From assembly GCA_030550025.1 (NCBI GenBank), contig JAUQQC010000006.1:79233-143232 (forward strand): a DNA stretch of 64,000 bases, read 5' to 3'. This DNA comes from Acidobacteriota bacterium. GTDB lineage: Bacteria > Acidobacteriota > Blastocatellia > HR10. The translations under genes and the position numbers were made by a program. The notes beneath the pieces were generated by a model that saw nothing but the letters and a program-made list of their open reading frames with translations, searched no databases and had not been told where the DNA came from. This document shows, in pieces, positions 9,741 to 18,205 of the stretch. Numbering within the stretch: position 1 is the stretch's first letter; every line of letters begins with the position of its first letter.

Positions 9741-10595
9741 ATGGACCTCTTCTTCCTGGCTCGACGCTTTGTCGCCGGCGTGGATGTCGAGAGTGCCATC
9801 CGCGTCGTTCGCGGGTTGAATGAGAGGGGATTGCACGCGACGTTGGATTTCCTTGGGGAGAATGTTCGGGATCGCGAGCAAGCCGAGAAGGCGGTCGAGG
9901 CCTACGCGGCCCTCTTGGAGCAGATCGCGGCGGTCGGCATTGATTCGGACATCTCGGTGAAGCTCACGCAGCTCGGATTGGACATCAGCGAGCTCTTTTG
10001 CGAGGAGAACATGGCGCGGCTCCTCTCTCGCGCCGCCGAATGTCGGAACTTCGTCTGGATCGACATGGAGGGCTCGGCCTACACGCAACGCACGTTGGAC
10101 CTTTTCTTTCGCCTCTTTCGCACTCATCCCAATGTCGGCGTGGCCCTGCAGGCTTATCTCTATCGCAGCGAGGAGGACGCGCGTCGCCTCGCCGAGGTGG
10201 GGGCGCGCGTGCGCGTGTGCAAGGGGGCGTATAAGGAGCCGAAGACGATCGCCTATCGGCGGATGCGCGACATTCGGCGAAATTTCCTTCGGCTCGCGGA
10301 GACCTTCTTCGAGCGCGGGAGCAATCCGGCCATCGCCACGCATGATGAGCAGCTCATCGAGGCCATTCGACGCATGACGACCGAGCGGGGAATCACTCCG
10401 GATCGCTTCGAGTTCCAAATGCTTTATGGGATTCGGCCGCGCTTGCAGGAACATCTGGTCCAACAGGGCTATCGCGTGCGGGTCTACGTTCCCTTCGGGA
10501 CGCATTGGTTCCCTTACTTCTCTCGTCGGCTGCGCGAGCGGAAGGAGAACATCTGGTTCGTCGTGAAGAACCTCTTCGAGTGGTCGCGGGTCTGA
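9741..10595 (+). CDS. Proline dehydrogenase (monofunctional)
   Basis: The 284-residue protein matches the TIM-barrel FAD domain of proline dehydrogenase. Recognisable segments are ARRFVAGVDVESAIRVVRGL, LDFLGENV, SVKLTQLGLDIS, WIDMEGSAYTQRTLDLF, VGVALQAYLYRSEEDARRL, VCKGAYKEP, IATHDEQLI, EFQMLYGIRP, VYVPFGTHWFPYFSRRLRERKENI. It oxidises proline to pyrroline-5-carboxylate. A GAGGAG site six bases before the ATG at 9741 favours this start; an in-frame ATG at 9597 would add 48 poorly conserved residues. No pyrroline-5-carboxylate dehydrogenase is adjacent. Confidence 0.92.
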   Translation: MDLFFLARRFVAGVDVESAIRVVRGLNERGLHATLDFLGENVRDREQAEKAVEAYAALLEQIAAVGIDSDISVKLTQLGLDISELFCEENMARLLSRAAECRNFVWIDMEGSAYTQRTLDLFFRLFRTHPNVGVALQAYLYRSEEDARRLAEVGARVRVCKGAYKEPKTIAYRRMRDIRRNFLRLAETFFERGSNPAIATHDEQLIEAIRRMTTERGITPDRFEFQMLYGIRPRLQEHLVQQGYRVRVYVPFGTHWFPYFSRRLRERKENIWFVVKNLFEWSRV

Positions 10596-10605
10596 AGGCG
10601 CTCGC

Positions 10606-11127
10606 TCACCAGGCGACGCGCACGATGCGGTTCGGAGGGAGGCGGACGTAGCCGCGCTCGCGCGCGAAGCGGACGATCTCGCGCAGCAGTTCGACATCGC
10701 GCCGGCAATACTGGACGACGCGCGCGACGTCTCCGGCGCGCCACCATCGGACGGCATCTTCTCCGCTTCCGCTTTTGCTCTGCCCAAGCGTCGCGCGCAC
10801 GAGCGATTCGAAGGGCACTCGCCGCGCGAGCTTCCGCAGGAGATCCGCATGCAGGTCGAGCGATTTGAAGTAGAGCTTGCCGACCGGCCCATAGCCGCTC
10901 AGGACGGAAAAATCGAAGCGCTCGCCGTTGAAGGTGATGATGCGGTCGAACGTCTCCAGCTCGGCGATCAACCGTGGCGCATCGGGCTCGAACCACGTGC
11001 GAAACCCATGGGCCTCATCCCACGTGACGGCGACCGAGAGACCGAACGCGCGGATGTTCGTCCATCCGCCCGGCACTTCGTGCGCGAGCTTCTGCGTCTC
11101 TACGTCGAGATAGATCTCGCGGTGCAT
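10606..11127 (-). CDS. RNase H-fold 3'-5' exonuclease-like protein (YprB type)
   Basis: A 173-residue protein with the first acidic motif of DEDD exonucleases, YLDVETQKL near residues 6-14. The second region IITFNGERFDFSVL lies near residues 62-76, followed by a segment around SLDLHADLLRKL and a late motif VVQYCRRDVELLREIVRFAR with Asp. This pattern fits the ribonuclease H-like domain of YprB proteins. The natural substrate is not known. It overlaps the 3' end of plsC by 28 bases and is convergent with the proline dehydrogenase gene. Confidence 0.75.
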   Translation of the reverse strand: MHREIYLDVETQKLAHEVPGGWTNIRAFGLSVAVTWDEAHGFRTWFEPDAPRLIAELETFDRIITFNGERFDFSVLSGYGPVGKLYFKSLDLHADLLRKLARRVPFESLVRATLGQSKSGSGEDAVRWWRAGDVARVVQYCRRDVELLREIVRFARERGYVRLPPNRIVRVAW

Positions 11128-11876
11128 GGCGATCCTGAAGCCGCCGATTCCGGAAGGGCCGAGGCGATGGCTCGCCGAACATCCGCCATGAGGGCCTCGA
11201 TGGCCGTCACGCCATAGGCCGTCGTCGGAATCGGCTCATGCACGATGACGCGGACGCGCCCGGGCCGACAGCGCAACGGCCCCTTGGGCATCACCTCATA
11301 GGTCCCACGAATCGTCACCGGGACGATCGGCACGCCCGCCTCAAGCGCCAGGAAGAAGGCACCCTTCCGAAAAGGGAGCAACGTCCCGTCAGGCGTGCGC
11401 GTGCCCTCGGGATAAGCGAGAAAGCTCACGCCTCGCTTGAGCTTCTCGGCCGCTTGATGCAAGCTCTCGAGCGCGCGCGCGCGGTTTGAGCGATCGATCG
11501 GCGCGCACTCGATCCAATATAGACCCGGATTGAGCAGTGGCCATCGAAACAGCTCCTTCTTGGCCAGGAAGGCGAGATCCCGCTTGAGTCCGACCAGTTG
11601 AATGAGGGGATCGAGCAGGCTCTGGTGATTTGATAGGAAGAGATATGTCCGACGTGGATCGAGCCGTTCCAAACCGACGACCTCAAAGCGTACGCCGCCG
11701 AGCCGAAGTCCGATCCGAATGAAGAGCCGCGCCGGGGCATAGAGCACGCGCTTGTGACGAAGCAGCAGGAAGAGGGCAAAGAGCAGGGGAGCGACCACTG
11801 CCAGACTGAGACCCCAGAAGGCGAGCACCGCCCATCCTCTCGCTCGATCGCGTATCGCGACGCTTGCTCCTGCCAT
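11100..11876 (-). CDS. plsC: 1-acyl-sn-glycerol-3-phosphate acyltransferase
   Basis: The protein of about 258 residues has an N-terminal hydrophobic segment and the acyltransferase motifs NHQSLLD (HX4D catalytic), the Arg-containing motif around CAPIDRSNR, YPEGTRTPDG and VPIVPVTIRGTYEVMPKG. It makes phosphatidic acid at the inner membrane. The ATG at 11876 was chosen because the 18-codon in-frame extension upstream is occupied by a promoter. This gene and the M14 peptidase gene are divergent. Confidence 0.92.
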   Translation of the reverse strand: MAGASVAIRDRARGWAVLAFWGLSLAVVAPLLFALFLLLRHKRVLYAPARLFIRIGLRLGGVRFEVVGLERLDPRRTYLFLSNHQSLLDPLIQLVGLKRDLAFLAKKELFRWPLLNPGLYWIECAPIDRSNRARALESLHQAAEKLKRGVSFLAYPEGTRTPDGTLLPFRKGAFFLALEAGVPIVPVTIRGTYEVMPKGPLRCRPGRVRVIVHEPIPTTAYGVTAIEALMADVRRAIASALPESAASGSPCTARSIST

Positions 11877-11883
11877 GCCCGAC

Positions 11884-11911
11884 TTGAAACGCGTCGGGAA
11901 TATGATAAACT
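11884..11911 (+). promoter_or_regulatory. Promoter of the M14 peptidase gene
   Basis: TTGAAA (11884-11889), a 16-base spacer and TAAACT (11906-11911). The -10 hexamer TAAACT also occurs upstream of coxB (53230), suggesting a usable variant in this genome. About 55 bases of leader precede the ATG. Confidence 0.45.
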
Positions 11912-11930
11912 CTTGCCCTCCGCTCGACAA
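11902..11930 (-). promoter_or_regulatory. Promoter of plsC
   Basis: On the minus strand TTGTCG (11930-11925), a 17-base spacer and TATCAT (11907-11902). It overlaps the plus-strand promoter of the divergent gene. The stretch AGTTTATCATATTCCCGA closely matches the ROK-gene promoter near 27.8 kb. Confidence 0.5.
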
Positions 11931-11974
11931 CGGGAGCTGACGGAGGATGCAACGTCACGGGAAGAGGAGGGAGC

Positions 11975-14605
11975 ATGAGACGACTTCACATTCTGTTGCT
12001 GATTCTCGGGCTCGTCGTGGGGACGATTGTCGTCCCGGCCCAAGAGGTGGTGCCATCGCCCACTTCGGTCCTCGGCTTTCAGCCGGGCGAGGATCGGCGC
12101 GTGGCCGATTGGGCGCAGATCACCGAATATTTCCGGCGGCTGGATGAAGCCTCCTCGCGCGTTCAAGTCCTGGAGATCGGACGTTCGACGCAAAATCGTC
12201 CCATCCTCATGGCCGTGATCACGTCGCCGGAGAACATGGCGCGTCTGGATCGGTATCGGGAGATCGCGCGTCGATTGGCCGATCCGCGGACGATCACCGA
12301 TGAGGCGGAGGCCGAACGGCTCATCGCGGAAGGACGGGTGATCGTCGCCATCACCTGCTCGATCCATTCGACCGAGATCGTAGCGTCGCAGATGGCGATG
12401 GAGCTGGCCTATTGGCTGGCCTCGGACCCATCATCGGAGACGCGCGAGATTCTGGATCGCGTGATCCTCCTCCTGTTCCCGAGTGCGAATCCCGATGGAA
12501 TTGACATAGTCGCCTCCTGGTATCGGCGCACGCTTGGAACGCCATATGAGGGGACGGCGCCGCCGGAGTTGTATCATCCCTACACCGGGCACGACAACAA
12601 CCGCGATTGGTTCATGCTCACGCAGGTCGAAACGCAAGCGATCACGCGCGCGCTCTATCGGGAGTGGTTCCCGCAAATCCTCTACGACGTGCATCAAATG
12701 GGTTCGACCGGCGCACGCATGTTCGTGCCGCCATTCTACGATCCACCGAATCCGAATATTGATCCGGTCTTGCTGCGCAGCGTGGCAGTGATCGGTCATC
12801 ACATGGCGTGGGCCTTGACGGCTGCCGGCTTTCGCGGGGTGGTGACCAATGCCCAATACGACACGTGGTGGGCTGGTGGGCTGCGCACGATGCCATACTA
12901 CCATAACATGGTGGGGATTTTGACGGAAGCGGCGAGCGCGCGCCTGATGACGCCGATCACGCTCACGCGCGAGCAGTTGCGCGGGGCGACGCGCGGGTTG
13001 CCCAATCCCTTGGAGCGGGCGACGAATTTCCCTGATCCGTGGCCGGGCGGCGTCTGGCGACCAATGGACATCCTGCGGATGGAATTGGTGGCGGCGCGCG
13101 CGCTGTTGCAGGTTGCGGCGCGCTATCGCGGGGAGTTCCTGCGCGATTTCTATCAACTTGGGAAGCGGGCGATCGAGCGGGGGCAGACCGAAGAACCGTT
13201 CGCTTACATCATCCCAGCCGAGCAATGGGACCCGCCAACGGCTGCGCATTTGGTGAACGTGCTGATGGCGCAAGGGGTCGAAGTCCATCGGGCGATGGAG
13301 CGCTTCGTGGCCGATGGCGTGGAGTATCCGGCGGGCAGCTTCGTCCTGCTTCTGGCGCAGCCGCTTCGCGCGCTGGTGAAGACGCTTTTGGAGATCCAGC
13401 GTTATCCGGAGCGGCGGCTTTATCCGGGTGGGCCGCCCGAACGCCCCTATGACGTCGCCGGATGGACGCTCCCGCTGCAAATGGGCGTGCGCGTCGTCGA
13501 GGTCGCGCGTCCCTTCGAGGCGCAGCTCCAGAAGGTCACCGAGGCTGTCGCGATCGTCGGTCGCGTAAGCGGTGCTCGCGATCTTGGCGGCAGGAGGGCG
13601 CAAGAAGCCGTGTGGCTTCTGGAGCCGAAGGCGAATCGCGCGTTCTCGGCGGTGAACGAACTTCTGGCCTCCGGCCTCTTCCACGTGAGTCGCCTTCCGC
13701 GTCCGCTGACGATTGAAGGGCAGAGCTATCCGGCCGGGACATTCGCCATCCGCGCCGCTGAGGGGGCGCAACGGCCTCGTCCGGTCGTGCGGCAGACGCT
13801 GGAGGATATCGCGCGTCGTCATGGGGTGGATGTTCGCGCCGTGACGCAGCAGCCGGCAGAGCTTGTGCCTCTTGAGCGGCGGCGCATCGGCCTCTACCGC
13901 AGTTGGGTGCCTTCGATGGATGAGGGGTGGACGCGCTGGGTTCTCGAACAGTTCGGCTTCTCTTACACGACGCTGCGCGATCGCGATCTTCGCGCGGGCG
14001 ATCTCCGCGCGCGCCTGGACGTGGTCATCTTGCCGAGCGATTCTCCCCGCGAGATTCGGGATGGGCATCGCCCCGGCTCCTACCCTCCCGAGTACACAGG
14101 GGGGATCGGGAAAGAAGGCGTGGAGAATTTGAAAGCCTTCGTCCAAGCCGGGGGCGTGCTGCTCGCTTTAGGCGAATCGTCCGAGCTCATCATCGAGGAG
14201 TTCGGACTCCCGGTGCGCAACGCCTTGCGTGGCCTCTCGCCGAGCGAGTATTTCTGCCCCGGCTCCATTCTGCGCGTGGCGGTGAATCCCGAGCATCCCG
14301 TGGCGTATGGATTGCCGGCTGAAACGGACGCATACGTCGTGGGCGGGCTCGCCTTTGAGGTAACCGCAGGTGGCGACGTCGCGCCGGAGATCGTGGCGCG
14401 GTACACGGAAGATCCGCTGCGCAGCGGGTATCTGCTTGGGCGGGAGAAGATCGCCGGGCGCGCAGCGTTGCTCGATGTGCCTTATGGGCGGGGACGCGTG
14501 ATTCTTGTTGGATTCCGTCCCCAGCATCGCGGGCAGAGCTGGGGTACGTTCAAAGTGCTCTTCAATGCCCTTCTGCTCGGTCCGCGCTCGCCCGAGGCTC
14601 GATGA
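11975..14605 (+). CDS. Secreted M14-family zinc carboxypeptidase-like protein
   Basis: This 876-residue protein starts with a signal peptide (cleavage probably near residue 22). An M14 peptidase domain follows: CSIHSTEIVASQMAMELAYW supplies the HXXE zinc motif, then FPSANPDGIDIVASWYR, GHDNNRDWFMLTQVET, and DVHQMGSTGARMFVPP, whose His is a likely third ligand. The C-terminal half resembles a glutamine-amidotransferase-like fold (VILPSDSPREI, LKAFVQAGGVLLALGESSELII), common in large acidobacterial M14 proteins. A GGAGGGAGC site precedes the ATG. The substrate cannot be read from the sequence. Confidence 0.88.
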   Translation: MRRLHILLLILGLVVGTIVVPAQEVVPSPTSVLGFQPGEDRRVADWAQITEYFRRLDEASSRVQVLEIGRSTQNRPILMAVITSPENMARLDRYREIARRLADPRTITDEAEAERLIAEGRVIVAITCSIHSTEIVASQMAMELAYWLASDPSSETREILDRVILLLFPSANPDGIDIVASWYRRTLGTPYEGTAPPELYHPYTGHDNNRDWFMLTQVETQAITRALYREWFPQILYDVHQMGSTGARMFVPPFYDPPNPNIDPVLLRSVAVIGHHMAWALTAAGFRGVVTNAQYDTWWAGGLRTMPYYHNMVGILTEAASARLMTPITLTREQLRGATRGLPNPLERATNFPDPWPGGVWRPMDILRMELVAARALLQVAARYRGEFLRDFYQLGKRAIERGQTEEPFAYIIPAEQWDPPTAAHLVNVLMAQGVEVHRAMERFVADGVEYPAGSFVLLLAQPLRALVKTLLEIQRYPERRLYPGGPPERPYDVAGWTLPLQMGVRVVEVARPFEAQLQKVTEAVAIVGRVSGARDLGGRRAQEAVWLLEPKANRAFSAVNELLASGLFHVSRLPRPLTIEGQSYPAGTFAIRAAEGAQRPRPVVRQTLEDIARRHGVDVRAVTQQPAELVPLERRRIGLYRSWVPSMDEGWTRWVLEQFGFSYTTLRDRDLRAGDLRARLDVVILPSDSPREIRDGHRPGSYPPEYTGGIGKEGVENLKAFVQAGGVLLALGESSELIIEEFGLPVRNALRGLSPSEYFCPGSILRVAVNPEHPVAYGLPAETDAYVVGGLAFEVTAGGDVAPEIVARYTEDPLRSGYLLGREKIAGRAALLDVPYGRGRVILVGFRPQHRGQSWGTFKVLFNALLLGPRSPEAR

Positions 14606-14625
14606 ACGAGGGCTCAGGCGATCCC

Positions 14626-16242
14626 TCAGCGCCCAGGTCGAATCGTCGGGTAGCGGATGCCGAGTTGATCGAGATAGGTGTCGTATTTCTCGGGATTGAA
14701 GCGGAACCGCTCAAGCTGCGGCCGAAATCGCTCCATCTTCTCTCGATTGAGATGAATCGGAGGGGGCGTCCCTTCGGGAATGAGCGAGACCCACGACTGC
14801 TCCTTCGTCTGCTCGCGGAAGTAGGCCCACGCCGCTTGCACCAACTCCGGTTGCGTGAGGAAGTCCAACGCCGTGAGGGCGATGGCTTTCGCGCCGGCGG
14901 TCGCACCCTTGTGCGCGATGGGCGTAGCCATGCTCACAGCGTTCGCCCAATGATGGCCCGGAAGGCCGGGAATATTTCCCGGAAACCGCAAGTAGACCGT
15001 CGGCACATTCCAAGAGATCTCACCGATGTCGTCCGATCCCGCGCGCATGGCATCGCCTCCGGCTTCGAGCCGACCGACTTCGGTCCGAAGGCCCACGGGT
15101 TCGGCGCCGATCTCTTTCTGCAACGCCTTCGCTAACGTCTGATCGGCTTCGCTCCAGGCGGGCATGCCGACCCGCTCGATGTTCTTCTGCAACACCTCGG
15201 CCACGACTTTGTTGAAGTGGGTGGGCCAGGTGGCAGCGAGGATGCGTTCGGTGACCTCCGTATCGGTCATCAGTGCGGCCGCGCGCGCGATCTTCCGTCC
15301 GATCTCATGCAGCTGCTTGATGCGCGCGTAGTCCGTCTCGCGGAAGTAGTACCACACGGTCGCGCGATCGGGGACGACATTGGGCTGATCGCCTCCTTCC
15401 ACGATGATGTAGTGCGACCGATGTTGGGGACGAAGATGCTCGCGTCGGAAATTCCACGCGACGTTCATCAGCTCGACGGCATCCAGGGCGCTGCGCCCGC
15501 GCCAGGGCGCTCCCGCACTATGCGCCGCTTCGCCGCGAAAGGTGAATTGCGTGGAGACCAAACCCGTGTTGGTCACGCCGTAGGCCGTGCTGAAGCCATC
15601 GCTGATGTGCGCGCCGAGGACGATGTCTACATCCTTGAAGAGGCCGGCGCGCACGAAGTAGTTCTTACTCCCGAGCAATTCCTCGGCGACGCCGGGATAG
15701 AGCTTGAGCGTTCCCGAGAGCCGATGCTGCTCCATGAGCCGCTTGAGTGCCAAGGCGGCCGTGACGATCACGGCTTGTCCGGCATTGTGCCCTTCGCCGT
15801 GTCCGGGGGCGCCCTCGACGATCGGATCGTGATAGGCGACGCCCGGCTTCTGTGACGCACTAGGGATGGCATCAATGTCAGCGATGAAGCCGATCACCGG
15901 CCGACCGTGTCCCCAACTCGCCACCCACGCCGTTGGAATGCCGGCGACGCCGCGCTCGACGCGAAAGCCCTCTCGCTCCAAAATCCCGGTCACGTATCGC
16001 GAGGTCTCGAACTCTTGAAAGCCCAATTCAGCGAAGCTGAAGATCATATCCACCATGACCTGGGTGAACTTTCGCATGCCCTCGATCGCTGTGAGCAGCT
16101 CCTGCTTGTAGGCCTCGATCTGAGCGGGCGGCGCGGTCCCGCGTTCCAGAGCACGAGGGTTGGTCCGAGGGGATCCCGGCCACAAGCTCGCCGTGCTCAG
16201 GGTGAGGACGAGAAATCGTTTCGCCCACTTGTTCATCGTCAT
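14626..16242 (-). CDS. Secreted M20D amidohydrolase (AbgB-like)
   Basis: About 538 residues, starting MTMNKWAKRF with a signal peptide. The M20 di-metal pattern is seen in GFIADIDAIPSASQKPG, APGHGEGHNAGQAVIVTAAL (His-rich loop), LYPGVAEELLGSK (Glu pair), DIVLGAHISDG and AHSAGAPWRGRSALDAVELM of the dimerisation domain. Near the C-terminus PGLPGHHWANAVSM supplies the last His. It resembles AbgB, which hydrolyses p-aminobenzoyl-glutamate, but an exported form more likely trims peptides or acyl-amino acids. The GGAGGGAGAGC site fixes the start; any longer frame would run into the divergent TolC gene. Confidence 0.88.
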   Translation of the reverse strand: MTMNKWAKRFLVLTLSTASLWPGSPRTNPRALERGTAPPAQIEAYKQELLTAIEGMRKFTQVMVDMIFSFAELGFQEFETSRYVTGILEREGFRVERGVAGIPTAWVASWGHGRPVIGFIADIDAIPSASQKPGVAYHDPIVEGAPGHGEGHNAGQAVIVTAALALKRLMEQHRLSGTLKLYPGVAEELLGSKNYFVRAGLFKDVDIVLGAHISDGFSTAYGVTNTGLVSTQFTFRGEAAHSAGAPWRGRSALDAVELMNVAWNFRREHLRPQHRSHYIIVEGGDQPNVVPDRATVWYYFRETDYARIKQLHEIGRKIARAAALMTDTEVTERILAATWPTHFNKVVAEVLQKNIERVGMPAWSEADQTLAKALQKEIGAEPVGLRTEVGRLEAGGDAMRAGSDDIGEISWNVPTVYLRFPGNIPGLPGHHWANAVSMATPIAHKGATAGAKAIALTALDFLTQPELVQAAWAYFREQTKEQSWVSLIPEGTPPPIHLNREKMERFRPQLERFRFNPEKYDTYLDQLGIRYPTIRPGR

Positions 16243-16277
16243 GCTCTCCCTCCTCCGGCGGTGGTGGTGACGGCGGG

Positions 16278-16308
16278 ATTGTAGGAGAAGAGGGCCCGCT
16301 CCTGTCAA
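16278..16308 (-). promoter_or_regulatory. Promoter of the M20D amidohydrolase gene
   Basis: Minus-strand TTGACA (16308-16303) and TACAAT (16283-16278) are separated by 19 bases, slightly long for sigma-70. Both boxes are near consensus. The predicted leader is about 30 bases. Confidence 0.4.
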
Positions 16309-16378
16309 GAGCGCTTGCCTGAGCGATGGAGGCCGAGGAAGAATATGCCGTACTGATCTCACGTTGGAGGGGTGGATC

Positions 16379-18130
16379 ATGAGGAGGAAACGACACGTCG
16401 CCTTCGGCGTCTGGATGAGCGCGTGGGCGCTGGTCTTCGGCGTGCTTCCCATCCGCCAAGTAGGGGCGCAGCATCCCACACCGTCCTCGGAGAGGCCGGA
16501 GCCGCAGGAATCGGTCTCGCTCGGACGCGTTCGGCCACTCATGGTCAAACGCGTGGGCGTGGACGTGGAGAAGCTGTGGTATCTCTCGCTGCAGGAGGCC
16601 ATTTTGAAGGCCTTGGAGAACAACAACGAGATTCAGGTACAGCGCACCGGGGTTCAGGTGAGCGAGTTCGCGCTTCGTGCCGCTCAAGGCGCATATGATC
16701 CCATCGTCTCGATCGGCGCGCCGCCCTCGGCCGCGGCGCTGGCGGCCACGGGATTCTCCGGAGGAGCCGCCACGCAAGGCCTTGGCTTCGAATCGCGTGC
16801 GATACCGGTTGCCTCGCGCTTGCAAGCGGGGCGCGATGCCAATGCCCAGCGGAGTCGAACGTTCACGTACAACTTCGGAATGAGCCAGTTGCTCCCGACG
16901 GGAGGGAGTTGGCAGTTCACCCTCTCGAACCAACGCACGACGACCAACTCGATCTTCGCCACGCTGAACCCGCAGTTCTTCACAACGCTCTCGTTGGACT
17001 TCGTCCAGCCGCTCTGGCGCAACTTCCTGTGGAATCCGACGAAGCAGCAGATTCGGATTGCGAAGAAGGCGCTCGATCTCTCCGACAGCCAGTTTCGGCA
17101 GCGCGTCATCGAGATCATCACGCAGGTGCAGAGGGCCTATTACGATCTCGTCTTCGCGATTCGGAACGTCGAGATTCTGCAAGAGGCCGTCCAGCTGGCG
17201 CAGCGGCAGCATGAGGAGAACCAGGCGCGCGTGGAGGCGGGGACGCTCCCGCCGATCGAACTGCATCAATCGCTCGCGGAGATCGAGCGGCGGAATCAGG
17301 AACTGATCGCCGCCGTGGCGCAGGTCACGGTCGCGGAGAATGCGTTGAAAGGCTTGATCCTCCCGAATCTGAACGATCCGCTCTGGCGGGCCAATATCGT
17401 ACCCACGGAAAGCATCGAATACGTGCCGCCGGCCATTGATGAGGAGAGCGCCTTGCGGGTGGCGCTCGCGAATCGTCCGGAGGTGAAGCAACTGCAGCTT
17501 CAGAAGGAACAAACGGACATCGCCGTTCGGTACTTCGCGAACCAAATGCGGCCGGCGATCAATCTGATCGTGCGCTATGCGTCTTTCGGGCTAGCGGGAA
17601 CGGAGGCTCCTCCTCCGCCGGAATTTCCCTTTTTGGCAGGTGGGGTCGCCGCGCAATTTCTCGGCGGTCCTGGACAGGCCATCGAGAACGCCCTGCGCCA
17701 GCGATTTCGCAACGTAGCCATTGGGGTGAGCATCAGTTTCCCCCTTCGGAATCGCACAGCCGAGGCACAACTGGGACAAGCGAAGGCGCAGGCGCGTGCC
17801 TTAGATTTTCAGGAGCAGCAACTCCTTCAACGCATCGCCATCGAGGTGCGGAACGCGCTGCAGAACGTCGAAGCCGCGCGCCAGAGCATCGAGGCTGCGC
17901 GCGCTGCGCGCCTGGCCCGCGAGAAACAGCTCGAGGGCGAGCAAGAGCGATTCGCCGCTGGGATGTCCACGAACTTCCTCGTGCTGCAGTATCAGAATCA
18001 ACTTTCTCAAGCGCGCGGGGCGGAGCTTCAAGCCCTTATCACTTACAACAAGGCGATCGCCGAATTGCAGCGCGTCATGGGGACGACGCTCGACGTCTAC
18101 AACATTCGTCTCTCGACGGACTCTCGGTGA
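16379..18130 (+). CDS. TolC-family outer membrane efflux protein
   Basis: The 583-residue protein has a signal peptide, then WYLSLQEAILKALENNNEIQVQRTGV, the usual opening of the outer-membrane efflux family. Long helices follow, for example RVEAGTLPPIELHQSLAEIERR, and a second repeat with ISFPLRNRTAEAQLGQAKAQ and SIEAARAARLAREKQLEGEQ. The family forms the trimeric outer-membrane duct of efflux pumps or type I secretion. No pump genes are adjacent, so it either works with pumps encoded elsewhere or is an orphan. The start follows a GGAGGGG site. It is convergent with the lyase gene. Confidence 0.92.
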   Translation: MRRKRHVAFGVWMSAWALVFGVLPIRQVGAQHPTPSSERPEPQESVSLGRVRPLMVKRVGVDVEKLWYLSLQEAILKALENNNEIQVQRTGVQVSEFALRAAQGAYDPIVSIGAPPSAAALAATGFSGGAATQGLGFESRAIPVASRLQAGRDANAQRSRTFTYNFGMSQLLPTGGSWQFTLSNQRTTTNSIFATLNPQFFTTLSLDFVQPLWRNFLWNPTKQQIRIAKKALDLSDSQFRQRVIEIITQVQRAYYDLVFAIRNVEILQEAVQLAQRQHEENQARVEAGTLPPIELHQSLAEIERRNQELIAAVAQVTVAENALKGLILPNLNDPLWRANIVPTESIEYVPPAIDEESALRVALANRPEVKQLQLQKEQTDIAVRYFANQMRPAINLIVRYASFGLAGTEAPPPPEFPFLAGGVAAQFLGGPGQAIENALRQRFRNVAIGVSISFPLRNRTAEAQLGQAKAQARALDFQEQQLLQRIAIEVRNALQNVEAARQSIEAARAARLAREKQLEGEQERFAAGMSTNFLVLQYQNQLSQARGAELQALITYNKAIAELQRVMGTTLDVYNIRLSTDSR

Positions 18131-18205
18131 GCGCCGCGGAGCAACAGAGGGACCTTCGCCTCTTCGGCCACTCTCGCCAAGGGGTCAGGCGCTCCGGATG
18201 GATGC

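Noticed and set aside
12431..14146. A 571-codon minus frame inside the M14 peptidase gene
   Set aside because: The plus-strand gene has zinc motifs, a signal peptide and a promoter; the minus frame is a shadow.
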